The notes beneath the pieces are model-generated. The model was not told the DNA's origin. It did no database searches and saw only the letters and a list, made by a program, of their open reading frames with translations. This document shows positions 36,401-45,530 of a stretch of 64,000 nucleotides of DNA, in pieces. Position numbers and translations under genes: made by a program. Within the stretch, counting starts at the first letter, position 1, and each line of letters opens with the position of its first letter. Origin of the DNA: Heliopora coerulea (lineage: Eukaryota > Cnidaria > Anthozoa > Scleralcyonacea > Helioporidae); the NCBI GenBank assembly GCA_030142905.1, contig JASJOG010000034.1, positions 1,913,001 through 1,977,000 on the forward strand, read 5' to 3'.

Positions 36401-39400
36401 ACTAGTAGGTGAAAAAGAAACTAAAACTTACAGGACTGTGACGATTCATTGAACTTACAAACAACTCCACTTCCTTTCTTCTTCTCTGAGCCTAAAAGAC
36501 TTAATCTTAGGAATTCGTCGTCAAGAAATAAATATTGTTTTGCATGTTCCCTCAGGGCAGAACCAAAAGCTTTCCATGAGCGTATACAGATAGATGTGCT
36601 GGAAAGGATGGTTAAGCGTTTCCCTACCTTTTTGAAGAATTGGTAAAGCCCAGGGCCAACGATTTTATCCCGCTCTCAAGCTACGCGAAACGGACTTGTT
36701 CAATACGTTACCACAACTGAAGCACTTACAGGAAGTGATGTGGAATGGAAAATTTGTATTGTAAAAGAAAAAAACATGTTAGTAAACGCCATTTTTTTTT
36801 TCAATCTTCATGACAACAAAACAACTTGCTGCTCACGCTCGAAATGTTGTCCTGCGGTTTTTGTTTTGATAAAAAACAAGAAATTTCAAAGTTGCCCACC
36901 CCCCACAGATGGAAAATTTTGGCGCGCTGCAAGTGATTACGAAGTCCTTTCTACAGCAGTCCCACCTCCTCACTACTGTATATATACTGGACTGTGTGGC
37001 CCCATTTAATATGTTAGAGTTGCGAGAAGTGTCCCCAAAAGAATGACGTCAGCACTGAAATTTATGGATCCTTCTGCTGAAGGCAGCGACCGCTGACTTG
37101 TGTTTTTAACAGAGTTGACGATGATTTATCCTTCCTTTTCGTACGTAGTTTTTTCAACGTATACGTTCATACAGAGTGTCCCTCTTTCTTTACACGTTTG
37201 GTTATCTTTAGTGGTTTAACCTGGGGGTTAAGAACTGTTCACTTAAAAGAGTATCAGTAGAAGGTAAACGAGTTTTCAATCCCCTGCCTTGCCAAACTCT
37301 TTGCAAAATATCAAACATTCGGTAGGTTTTGAAGTGTCAAGATATTATCCTGACACCGCTTAGTTCCGTAAAAGGGACCGTTCCGGAGAATATTATCACA
37401 TTTGATTGGTCGTCAGTGACTTCATTTAAACGTTTTGAGCCTTTATAGCTTACGATTGCAGGGGGTTAATTTCAAGTTCATAAAGGATACAAGAAAAAGT
37501 TCTCCATGTTTCTATTAGGGTTCCACTCAACATGAGTAACCTAGAACGTAAGAAAACTGACGATAAAAATTTGCCATGTTATATACATAACGCTAAGATT
37601 TGACTCATGGTATATACTTTGTGCCACAGGATGGAAACAGTTTTCGTTGAATAAATAGTCAAAATTCAATAAAGGAACGTGGTCCTTTATAATGGAATCG
37701 CAAAACCATATAGCCTTTACACAAATCTTTAATGATGTACTTTGGAATATATGGAATACGAACGAACGAACCAAACAGCCAAGCAACCAACCAATCAAAC
37801 ATACAACCAACCAACCCACCAACTAACCAATCAACCCGCCTACCAAACAACCAACCAACCCATCAACCAACCAACCAAACAAACAAACAAACAACCCATG
37901 AACCAAACTAACCAACTAACCCACCAACCAAACCAACCCACCAAACCAAGCAACCAACGGACAAACGACTGAGCAAACTAGTTAGGCACATTACCTCGCT
38001 AAAAATTATAGTAGCGAGCATTTTTGGGCTAATAAAATGCTCTCTGTCATAATTCACGTCATATACATGGATGCTAGATAAAAAAAAGTTCAAGACAGAA
38101 AAGTTCAATAAGACTGGATTATAAAAAGTACTACAAATAACTTAAAACCGATTGGTTCAATTACATTTTAGTATAGTTAACACGGCGTTGACGACAAGGT
38201 TGTTTGGTTGACGTGAGTTTTCCAAAGACGTTTACCTTAAACGTTCCATCTTTTTCTATCACTCCAAACCACGTCTAAATGTGCCGCGATAAAGTATTAT
38301 AAAGACATAGTAATGACAGTCTTGGAAAAGCTTGAAGATTACTTTTTAAGTGTGTATTTAGGATCGAAAGTCCTTTTTAACCCTTTTCCCCGTTCGGATA
38401 TTTCTCCTTCAACCACAGGCGATTTTCACGACAGCTTAATTTGCGATTTTGGATGGGCAATACTTCACGATTTTAATTTTTGCAACGTTGCTCGTTTTAT
38501 CCAAATTGGTATTAAAACCCAAAGATTCAAAATATGTAGACCGTGTGGAAAGACAAATAACCCAAATAATAAACCAAATAGGTTAATGTTTAGTTTCAAC
38601 TGATTGAAAACAAATCTTAACCGTAATGAACGAATTATGAAGAAAATAAACGCAGCATTATAGATCTAAATATGTCGGTCATGGTAGATCGTTACCGTTA
38701 GTGTATTATTGGGAAAGACTGTTGGTGACTGACGTTTGGACGGCCTCAGCGGCCGGAAAAGAGTCTTCGACACTGAAGATGACCACCGCTGAGGCCGACG
38801 AAAGGTCAGCCAGCAACAGTCTTTCTCAAGACTACATTGACCTGGACGGTCTCCCATGACCAACATCTACCAATTCTCCCGGGTTCAAACCACATACTTT
38901 ATGGATCTGGACATTTCATTAAGTTTTACTTGACAAACATTGACTATTAATTTAGTACGTGTCAATTTCCAATTTTTCGTCTCCCGCAATTTATTTATCC
39001 ACGATCTCAACAAACTTGCAAAAACCCAGAAAGCTCATGTCGCAAAATCCCCGGTGTTATGGTACACCGCTTCAAAAATTCCAGTAATTTCTGATACCTG
39101 ATAACCTGGTCCACTTGCAAAGCTGAGAAAAAAGTATCTTGTGTGAAGTCATTTTACTGCTCATTACTCATGCATATCAACACGAGGACTATACACAGAT
39201 GTGCAATATACTAACGTGTCACAACCCAGTCCAGATAGTTTTGTTACTGTCACCATTTTATCGCATTTGTTTGACAACTAAAAATGAAAATGACATACCA
39301 TGGTTAACGTTTTGGCTACTCTTGGTAAAGTGTAAACATAAAATTAGAACCACATAAGCAAGTTTCCTCCAATTGGATTATGATATCAGCCGAAACCAAT

Positions 39401-42400
39401 CTCCCTGCATGAACACAAATGTCTACAACGTCCTAAGTAGCTGAACATGCAAAAGCCGCTTGTGTGTACAAAATGTTTTGTCAAAAGTTATCTTAATTTG
39501 CTCAAATATTTGACAAAAAAGCTACTTCTTCATCTTTCAACATCTCTTGTTTTTTAGTTCGCCGATAATATTACTCGACTGTTTATGAAGATATGAAAAT
39601 ATGGTAATTTAAGCCCTTAATTTTTTAATTGCCAGTTTAATATGGACCATTTTCAGATATAACGTCAGGTAAATTTTATGGTAAGAAAGGTAATCCTACA
39701 AGGACCGTTGAAGTAATGAAAACTAAGGTATGTTTAGATATGTAAGTTGCGAATAACTGCCAAAGATCGTGTTATGTGATGCAGTTTGTTATCAGAAGGA
39801 TGCGGGTTCGATCCCCGTCTGGGGCTCAGAAATCGTTTTTCGGAGGATAGAACTTGACAAACGTTCGTCTGTCATCCAAAATATCCCAAAGCGCCCACAT
39901 TTCCCACATATATCGCAAACTAGTGCATTAAAAAACTACTGTAGTAAAAGGAATGGGCATTAGGGATCATCTACACGATTTGATTATGGCATACGATTCA
40001 TCAATCTGACTCAGGCAATTACCAGTGCCGTACCAAAAGAGGACCAGTGGAGTGCTTGCTACAGGCGCAAGGTTTTATAGGGTGACACTTAAGGAAACAA
40101 AAACTCAACTTTTTTGGTCTTTTTTTCTTTCTAAATTCAAAGGTGTTTTGCAAAGGTCAACAAAATGTTAAAAAAACGTCCCGCAATATATTAACGTGTT
40201 ATCATCAGTGAAAAATTCCCAGATCAATTGTTAATTTTTCCCTGATAGGGGGCTAAAGTTCCTTGACAGAAGGGCCATGGCCCCTCTCTGCCCCTCTCTA
40301 GTGCCACCCCTGTTAGAGAGAGCAGAGAGCACACCTTCAACAAAATTTGCCCTGGGCTGATTACCACTTTGGTATGGCTCTGCAATGATGCCAAAACAGC
40401 ACTACTCCTGCAGACAATTTGTTTGTTACCTTATTTTACTCAATTTGGAGTTGAAACTTTGCATCATTACTCAGGAAGATTAATTATTCCAGCATTACAT
40501 TACTACTTATTAATCTTAACATGTTATTAAAATTGCCTAAGAAAAATGGCTAGCAGATTTTTCATCATAGAACCACTTAAACACACACGTATTGAGCATT
40601 AATCCACTTACTGCTAGATTAGAAATAGAACCTTTAAAAGCAGGACAAGGATGGCCATCACTCAATGTAAAACATTTCTTCTCAACAAGTCGCCTAGACC
40701 ATTCCTCTAAACCTTTTCTGTGATAAACACAACCGAAAAAAACAAAAACAAAAAAAAAATTAAAAAAACCAAACAAAAAAACAAACAAACACCAGTTAAA
40801 CATTTTACTATTTATTTATCTTTATTCATGTAAATCTCTATTTAAGACATGTTGACCTTTAGACAGGCTAAATATGTTAAAAATCTGTAACAAAACCAAA
40901 TGTTTTCAACTATACTGTATAGGAAATGCAAGTTTATATTCACTGAAGAAAACTTTTGAGCATCAGGATCTTATATTTTAAGGAGCCAACAACGACCATT
41001 TAAAAATAGAAATGTAAATTTTGGATCTCCCACTGGGAATCTCAGTCAGTCACATCATTCTTCAAAACATTTATGTTAAAAATGCCTGATACTCAAAACA
41101 TAACAATTTTGGGTTTTCAGAACCATGGTATATTAACTTAAAATGGTTAATGGAAATGGTTTGAAAATGTACCCAACCTGGTATGATTATAAAGAAACTA
41201 AGAAAGAAAATAACAAGTGAAGAAATATTGTAATAATTTACCGTTTTGATATAATAGCAGGGCACGTACTACATAATTCTCGTCTTCTGAAGTAGTCAAT
41301 TCTGGATGTGAGGTTGCTCTTCAAGAAAAACAAATATGTGATAACTCTGATAGCACCAGGTAGATTTCTTATGTTTGAAGAAGACAGTCAAGAGGTAATC
41401 CACGAACTATAACAGCAGGCACATGATACTAAAGCACCAACAAGTTTCACGTCAGCTCACATGAGTGTCAGTGTGGGCTGATAATCAAAAATATGCTATT
41501 AATAAGGACTGCACAATCTATATTACTTTTTTGCATCTCACTTTTACCTTTTCACTTTCATGCTTGGGTTTTCTTGAGACTACATCAATCTGGTCTTTAG
41601 CTACTAATCTTTTCATTTGGTCATTGTTTATCTTGAAATATCTGTTCTTTTCAGGATCATAGAAATATCCTGGAATTTCTACCAACAAAAAATAAAGGGT
41701 TATTTTAATATATATAACATGTAGTAAGCCAGTAGCAAATTAAAACTCAGCAAAGAAATAAAGGCAGACATGTTGATAGTAGGCTTAGGGTTGTCATGGT
41801 TAAATGGTTAAACATTTAAACATTTTGCAATATCAATATCTGTTTAGTAAATGACTGTGCATTTAATCATTTACCATTAATTTACCATCTGAGAGAGTGT
41901 TTTCAACGGCAGGCAATATTGTAAATCATAAGAGAAGTTGTCTGCTTCCAGACAACATCAACATGTTAATTTTTTTTGAATAAAAATATCAAGTTCTGAA
42001 GTTATATAATGTTCATCGTGCCTTGAAAAGAAGTAGAATAATTTGGAATTATGGAGTTTTATTTTCAAATGTTTAAACATTTAAACACTTATGAAATGTC
42101 CACTTAAACATATCCCAAATTAAATGTAAGCTGACAGCCTTAGTTGATAGATCTCTCTTCTTAGAGAGGTATGAATTTTGTTCTCATAAACAGTTTGACA
42201 TTTTAATCCTAACCTTTTAACACCCAGAGCTCATTCCTGTGACAAGCAAAATTGTGTTAGCTAAAATAAAATATCAAACTGCACCATTGCCCCTAATTAG
42301 GATAAGGAAATAGCATTAAACCCTTTAATGCCCAGGGCTAATCCCTGCTATGATTAAAATTGTCTGATGTGATCCAGGGTAAAACACTGAAGTGTGCCTT

Positions 42401-43242
42401 TACCTCTTAATAGCTTAACATCATCCAACGTATTTCTGGTTTAGGTCATATTTTCTTGAGTACTGCCCAAGAAGAAGGCAAGCAAATGATGCACAAATGT
42501 TTATCAAGCTCAGATTCTGAGAAACTGTTCCTGAGCCTCAGACAGGCATAGATCCTACAACCTTTTGATGACAAGCAGCATATTCTAACATTTCTGTACA
42601 ATGTCTGAATGTGTTTTTATTGTATGAATGACAAGTTTTATTTGAACAGCATAAATATTAAATAAGAAAACTGATCTTGAATGAGGCCAAGTCACTACTG
42701 AAAAAAATTTAATATGTTAAAACCTGTCAACAGCTTCACTACGTTGTTTACATTTATTTAGTCTTAACTCCAAATATGGTTGGTTCATCTTGAATAATTA
42801 AATCAGGGGGTGATACTATAAAAATCAATGTTTTATGGGGATCTCTCAGTCACACCCCAATCCCGGTGGGACCTTGTGACGTGACCGCTTGGTCTTCTTA
42901 CCTACGAAAAATTATGGTAACCCTTAGGGCAGAGAATAATCTTGGGAACTGGCCCCACCTGGTTACTTAATCAGGGAAAACAATTTAGGAAGGCTCCAAG
43001 ATAACAGAATACCCGAATAAAATATTAGAAAATACAATGCCGTTACCTCTATGAGAATTTTCACTCTTTGACCCACATGGATGTCTTGTAGTAGATTGTG
43101 TAGGATTTATACCATTGCCAACGACATTTTGTTGCCTTTCTCGCTGACGACGTCTTACTCGTCCAAAATGCTGATTTCTATTATACCTTGAACCTTTACC
43201 TTTATCATATTGTGCCCTGCTACGACGTCCTTCACCATCCAT
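24074..43242 (-). CDS. DCAF4: DDB1- and CUL4-associated factor 4 (WD40 substrate receptor)
   Basis: DCAF4 is a WD40 protein that binds DDB1 and recruits substrates to CUL4 E3 ligases. Minus-strand exons with consistent phases are 43047-43242 (ATG; basic, RGG-like N-terminus), 41548-41678 (IPGYFYDPEKNRYFKI, the family's N-terminal signature), 41242-41318, 40612-40717, 36432-36598, 27420-27464, 25835-25888, 25166-25342 (IFLGCRNGDIMCVDIR), 24639-24753 (IKMWDVRLSKPVKEY) and 24074-24264 (GQDGNARIWSIE, stop at 24074). The last three exons align closely with the C-terminal blades of human DCAF4. Phase breaks show that at least one exon is unlocated between 40612 and 36598 and another between 25835 and 25342. 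The middle exons (36432-25835) rest on splice phase and weak similarity. The 9-kb intron holds an opposite-strand intronless gene and many transposons. Confidence 0.85.
24410..24545. repeat. TTG-type trinucleotide-rich microsatellite
   Basis: Degenerate GTTGTTGTTG and GTTGCTGTTG repeats lie within a DCAF4 intron. Valine-rich and asparagine/serine-rich open frames over it are artefacts of the repeat. Confidence 0.8.
25078..25104. repeat. (TA)n microsatellite
   Basis: A run of about 13 TA units lies 60 bp beyond the donor of the 25166-25342 exon of DCAF4. Confidence 0.9.
25515..25630. repeat. dispersed repeat, second copy at 23860-23990
   Basis: The two segments share CAATTTTCAAACTTTCT-like, GTTTGTTTTTTGAG-like and GTGTTTTATCGGAT-like blocks in the same order. 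The family is not identified. Confidence 0.55.
25950..26757 (-). pseudogene. 5'-truncated LINE reverse transcriptase fragment
   Basis: One minus-strand frame runs from a PWQFLVIIDDL-like segment through KFADDTSIS (the FADD catalytic motif), NPIKCMELV and LGVIIRNDLKWNDHVDAI. It continues to the C-terminal RIQRRAMNMIYPGLNY and a DRYRKSF-like tail. In-frame stops at about 26480, 26462 and 26090 break it. This is the C-terminal half of a non-LTR retrotransposon RT, dead and truncated at its 5' side. It sits in the DCAF4 intron between exons 27420-27464 and 25835-25888. Confidence 0.85.
27130..27318. mobile_element. foldback element with arms of about 75 bp
   Basis: The left arm begins ACAAATAGAAAATAGC and the right arm ends AATTTTCTATTTGT. 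Between them, both arms carry the complement pair GAAACATGAATGACG and TGACGTCATTCATGTTTC. No coding is seen. It lies in a DCAF4 intron. Confidence 0.75.
27491..28882 (-). mobile_element. Tc1-like element
   Basis: Inverted ends CAGTGGGGGTCAAAAGT at 27491 and the inverse at 28882 (internal difference: GTGTGAGTCCAGTC versus CTGAGTCCAGTC) are flanked by TA on both sides. The element is 1392 bp, with one transposase frame on the minus strand. It lies 26 bp upstream, in the sense direction, of the DCAF4 exon that starts at 27464. Confidence 0.93.
27595..28674 (-). pseudogene. Tc1-like transposase with three in-frame stops
   Basis: A continuous frame starts at ATG 28674 and would give about 359 residues with no frameshift. 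It is broken by TGA near 28540 and by TAA or TAG codons near 28055 and 27830. The helix-turn-helix part (SQRKIAEKIGVSKGAV), the linker (SGRPRAT), the first catalytic segment (VLFADESKFE) and the last (SPNLNPIENL) are readable. In the middle segment the usual QDNDPKH reads QQYNDPKH, so the catalytic aspartate is lost. The element is inactive. Confidence 0.9.
28908..29080. repeat. foldback element
   Basis: Left arm blocks GGAAAAACC, CAAGACGGAAAAGTGAAATT and TTTCGA are mirrored on the right by TCGAAAATTT, CAACTTTCCGTCTGG and AGGTTTTTC. It directly adjoins the Tc1 element. Confidence 0.65.
29116..29200. repeat. 35-bp-arm palindrome
   Basis: The arms GATAACGAGAAAAGCTGAAA and TTTCAACTTCTCGTTATC are inverted, continuing through ACACGTTTTATTAGT and ACTAATAAAACATG. 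The loop is about 17 bp. Confidence 0.7.
30296..30425. repeat. AT-only low-complexity tract with (TA)n
   Basis: TATAATA-type sequence ends in about 24 TA units at 30377-30424. No gene is present. Confidence 0.9.
30749..30779. repeat. perfect 13-bp-stem hairpin with flanking half-sites
   Basis: TCCGAAAGTAACG and CGTTACTTTCGGA flank a 5-bp loop. Two further copies of CCGAAAGTAGCG occur at about 30700-30735 in direct orientation. Confidence 0.7.
30785..30860 (+). repeat. SINE 3'-tail fragment
   Basis: CTTGATGAACGTTCATCTAT is followed by TTTCAAGATATTTCCAAG and CTCTCACATTTC, the same tail seen after the tRNA-like heads at 17011 and 39775. The head is missing here. Confidence 0.5.
30868..31135 (+). 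pseudogene. truncated paralogue of the 31376 beta-propeller gene
   Basis: About 270 bp closely match 32245-32560 of the downstream gene: TTTCATTCGATGAACTAA, AGTTTCAGTTTGCCTTCTTT and ACATTTCCACC are shared in the same order. About 45 bp present in the gene (after GACTTTATAAT) are missing, and indels break the frame. It ends where the gene's FTFDKDGQ segment would begin. It is a decayed copy of the propeller-start region. Confidence 0.85.
31376..33061 (+). CDS. intronless helical plus beta-propeller protein, nested in DCAF4
   Basis: This single 561-codon frame begins at ATG 31376 (context AACATGC, A at -3). An earlier GTG in frame at 31331 is not a likely eukaryotic start. Residues 4-18 are hydrophobic (WIVKTLVGAAISLAV), perhaps a membrane anchor or amphipathic helix. 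Residues of about 25-285 look helical and charged. From about residue 300 to the end there are repeated blades of the type DMAVNSKGDFIIAN, AVSTDEDDNIYLYA, NGIYVYDNSGEYL and AIAVTPNGRIAVLY, which resemble NHL/TolB-like propellers as in TRIM-NHL proteins. No RING or B-box is present. It lies on the strand opposite DCAF4 inside its 9-kb intron. A broken paralogue lies 240 bp upstream, so the family duplicates locally. The function is unknown to me. Confidence 0.9.
   Translation: MPTWIVKTLVGAAISLAVKESVNLIKDKRQKANQPSNIYQQYITISKSVSTSSSLVRKDQLTTSMSFFEEGIQMLQLSLEKLADAENNGDKKEGNEQPHRSMAAQTDPFVVLFGCDVQEIAKGIRKLKSVSGESFEWAKSSFKAAREEATKTFNNTSLTTKDRIQAAKLRILSAILGCLEEPVTATVACKIYLKELHAMSDVCMQFRDHFKVRNNTEKQFNKRQKRTNDERLEILTSVALINYIVFHFTETLAGNTGLLNVKNWPTIQVFDNHFLHPVRNLEINQVIRKNEEHINQEPQSLSFDELTDPTDMAVNSKGDFIIANLDSSDGNGVKVFNSSCKFQFAFFPTKQEEIGLVFEPQAVSTDEDDNIYLYAKAKGLEYISTGFLFTFDKDGQMKRNFLTECGRFMASDKSTNRIFLSGNNGIYVYDNSGEYLCSVDVAELLGSMDPFALCDITDKGELIVANMLDSVIHIISKEHTSFQANEAGGRKFVAFNHISNEIIVSFLSKNLTHFRLQSYSRSGKVLGTIELPEGYSSHPRAIAVTPNGRIAVLYEKNVHLI
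33597..33860. mobile_element. MITE with inverted ends
   Basis: The left end TTTACACGGAAGCAAGCCAG is mirrored by the right CTGGCTTGCCTCCATATAAA. Repeated GAGGGCTGG and AGCCCT motifs lie inside. There is no coding. Confidence 0.65.
34400..34700. repeat. TTG/TTA trinucleotide-rich tract
   Basis: Degenerate GTTGTTGTTATTGTT repeats span about 300 bp in a DCAF4 intron. They produce cysteine/tyrosine-rich and valine-rich open frames that are not genes. Confidence 0.85.
35308..35576. mobile_element. hAT-type MITE
   Basis: The ends CAGGGGCGCAG and CCACGCCCCTG are inverted. Flanking 8-mers are gctaaaaa (35300-35307) and gctacaaa (35577-35584), one mismatch. It is 269 bp and non-coding. Confidence 0.75.
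36335..36415. repeat. (GGTA)n tetranucleotide repeat
   Basis: GGTAGGTAGGTAGG repeats, partly degenerate, lie just beyond the donor of the DCAF4 exon that ends at 36432. Confidence 0.9.
37755..37975. repeat. (AACC)n-type degenerate tetranucleotide tract
   Basis: CCAACCAACCAA-type repeats run for about 220 bp in a DCAF4 intron. They generate threonine/asparagine/proline-rich and glycine/valine-rich open frames on the two strands. Confidence 0.9.
38640..38830. mobile_element. foldback MITE fragment
   Basis: The arms GGGAAAGACTGTTGGTGACT (38711) and AGCCAGCAACAGTCTTTCTC (38808-38827) pair, with GACGGCCTCAGCGG and CCGCTGAGGCCGAC inside. About 42 bp pair on each side. The flank to the left (ATGTCGGTCATGGTAGATCG) looks like part of the same dispersed repeat. 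Confidence 0.65.
39770..39925 (+). repeat. tRNA-derived SINE copy
   Basis: Motifs in order are ATCAGAAGGATGCGGGTTCG, ATCCCCGTCTGGGGCTCAGA and a tail with CTTGACAAACGTTCGTCTGT then ATCCCAAAGCGCCCACATTT. The order matches the copy at 16995-17130. Confidence 0.65.
42207..42419. repeat. two copies of the TTAA-ended MITE family
   Basis: The segments 42207-42307 and 42318-42419 carry CCCAGAGCTCATTCCTGTGA-like and CCCAGGGCTAATCCCTGCTA-like blocks with TTAA ends. They match the trimer at 1018-1333. Confidence 0.6.
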
Positions 43243-43410
43243 TTCTCTTCTACTCAGAAATTCATCTTGCCGCCATTTTGAAAATAGTTTGGTACCAGGC
43301 CCAAATATGCTGGCGTATAGAGTTCACTAAGCAACCTTCCTCATTTCCACATCATGACCCACTGCATCATTGAACTTCATTGTAACCATCGGTGATTGTA
43401 ACACAATATA

Positions 43411-43500
43411 CAGGGGTGGCGCCATAGGGAGACAGACGGGGATACATCCTCCTTCAGGGAAACTTGCCCCCCCTGTCGGGGAAAAATTACCAATTTATCG
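43411..43500. mobile_element. truncated copy of the 49829 hAT-type MITE
   Basis: It starts CAGGGGTGGCGCCATAGGG and shares CTGTCGGGGAAAAATTA and CGGGGAATTGTCACT with the element at 49829-50180. The right end is missing. Confidence 0.6.
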
Positions 43501-43573
43501 GGGAATTGTCACTCTTCATTATTGTTGCGAGCGAGGATCCAGGCGGGAGTCTCAATCTTGGAACAAATATTAA

Positions 43574-43766
43574 TGCCCAGCAAAGTACATACAATAAGGC
43601 CGTGATTTATAAAAGAAATAAGTTTATTAACAGGACTAACGTTTCGTTGCGTCTCGCAACATCATTAGGGTATGAATAAATTAAACGGATATCGTATTTA
43701 CAAGGTTAAAGATATAAAGTAGGTGTTATATTACAAGATGTATGAGAAACGGAAATGGGTAGAATG

Positions 43767-43831
<65 letters not shown>

Positions 43832-44175
43832 TAGGGCTTATATTATTTCTAAACTTAAACCTTCCTTGAATCCCAATCTAAGCTCTGATTCTCTCTGTCT
43901 CTCTGTCTCTCTCTGTCTCTCTCTGTCTCTCTCTCTGTCTCTCTCTCTGTCTCTCTCTCTGTCTCTCTCTCTCTCTTTTAACCATTCTATCCATTTCCGT
44001 TTCTCATACATCTTGTAATATAACACCTACTTTATATCTTTAACCTTGCAAATACGATACTCGTTCAATTTATTCATACTCTGATGATGTTGCGAGACGC
44101 AACGAAACATTAGTCCTGTTAATAAACTTATTTCTCTTATAAATCATGGCCTTATTGCGTGTACTTTGCTGGGTA
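43574..44175. mobile_element. 602-bp near-perfect palindrome flanked by TTAA
   Basis: The element sits between TTAA at 43570-43573 and TTAA at 44176-44179. The two arms, about 200 bp each, are inverse copies that differ at roughly a dozen sites by eye. They begin TGCCCAGCAAAGTAC and the inverse. The centre holds a (GA)n run at 43773-43828 and a degenerate (CT)n run at 43890-43977 that pair with each other. The TTAA flank fits a piggyBac-type MITE. Such a hairpin would be recent or conserved by gene conversion. There is no coding. Confidence 0.85.
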
Positions 44176-44390
44176 TTAAAGTGCCTATGTCATGGTTGGG
44201 GAATCTACATGTTTGGGATATTTAGACCCTCCTGAGAAAATTTGTAATATATCTTCTCAGGCGAAAATTTCATCTTCATGGACTTTTTTACTGTTAAAGT
44301 TTGTTATTTTGGCCTCTGAACGTTTGACAAAAAACCTGGAACTAGTTGCCGAAAGTGACGTCAATTCAGGGAGACCCTAAAACTGTTTCA

Positions 44391-44617
44391 GACCCCGTTC
44401 ACACGATACCGGTACGAAATGAAACCGTAACGAAATTATTACGGTTAGGCCTTGCGTTCACACGGTACCGGTATGAAAAAGCATGAAACCGTAATGCTAA
44501 CCGTAACGATTTGAAACCGTAATGAACTTGTACCACTACCGGTATCGTGTGAACAGGTTCGTACGGTGATATTTTGATACCGGTGCGGTTTCGTACCGGT
44601 ATCGTGCGAACGGGGTC
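44391..44617. mobile_element. foldback MITE with TCA flanks
   Basis: The ends GACCCCGTTCACACGATACC and the inverse GGTATCGTGCGAACGGGGTC are flanked by TCA on each side (44388-44390 and 44618-44620). Internal copies of ACCGGTACGAAA-like and GAAACCGTAA motifs extend the hairpin. Confidence 0.75.
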
Positions 44618-44724
44618 TCAAGACATGTACATAAGGAATACAAGCCAAACTGCAAAATCTGTCGTTTTTTTCCACTGCATTATTGTTCGGATTCGGTTGA
44701 GAGTAGACCGTCGTATAATTCACA

Positions 44725-45530
44725 ATGTCCTGTAACTCCTCCAACGCAGATGACAGCCACAGTTACTCAGATATGAACTTTATTCGTGGATACGTGATGG
44801 AGGTCGAAGACGACGCAAACATGTCTTCCACAGACGCTTTCATAAATGATCATGAATGAGTTTTCAAGCCTTGTCAAGACAAGCCAATGGCCGATGTAGA
44901 TTGGATTGCGAAGTATAATGAGCAAAGATGACCTGAAGAAGATAAATTGCAAATGCAACAAATTCGCTTGGAAGGACGCGATAAGGTCGAAAGTAGGGTA
45001 AGTTTAACAGCATGTGCAATTGTTTATTATTGTTTACCGACTGCTGGAGTGTTTTCAAAATTTGTATCGTGTGTATGTATTTATGGGTTTGGTTTGGTCT
45101 TTCGCTAACGGGTTTAAGTGTGTTAATTGCAGCGCACAACTGCTTCGGAATGCAAAGAAGGTCAGTGTTGCGTGGAGGTCGATGCTTGTGTTGAGACAAT
45201 TGACAGCGATCAAATTCTCTTCGGGGTCGAATCTGTATCAACAAGCTGCGTCACATTGACACACCAACTGTTATTCCGTGTTTGTTGCTATTAAAGATAT
45301 AATGGTTTTATAAACCTGGTTTATGTCGTGTTTAAGTGCACCAATTGCAGTACACAACTGCTTCGGAATGCAAAGAAGTTAAGGGTTGCATAGAGATTGA
45401 TACTTGTGCTGAGACAACTGACAGCGATCAAGTTATCCTCGAGATCTCACAATAAGCTGCGTCACATTACTAAACCAACTGTCACCCCGGGTCTGTTGGT
45501 ATTAAAGATATAAACCTGGCCATTGTTTCC
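44725..45530 (+). pseudogene. P2RX7_C-like cysteine-rich remnant with duplicated exons
   Basis: From ATG 44725 one frame runs 91 codons to a GTAAGT donor at 44998, broken only by TGA at 44857 and TGA at 44926. Either could derive from CGA arginine by CpG decay. The frame contains MADVDWIAKYNEQR and KLQMQQIRLEGRDKVESR. It joins in phase to a segment starting after the acceptor TTGCAG at about 45133 with ASECKEGQCCVEVDACVET and SCVTLTHQLLFRVC. This pattern resembles the C-terminal cytoplasmic domain of P2X7 receptors (P2RX7_C), which I recall as a multicopy domain in cnidarians. A second copy of that segment at about 45352 reads ASECKEVKGCIEIDTCAET before a stop. The family assignment is tentative. 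Confidence 0.45.

Noticed and set aside
37659..38108. Glycine/valine-rich and Asn-Gln-Pro-Thr open frames
   Set aside because: They arise from the AACC-type tetranucleotide tract.
40023..40312. hAT-type MITE with ends CAGTGCCGTACC and GTGCCACCCCTG
   Set aside because: Ends match only weakly and no 8-bp duplication is seen.
43755..44026. Arg-Glu and Ser-Leu repeat open frames
   Set aside because: Artefacts of the (GA)n and (CT)n core of the palindromic element.
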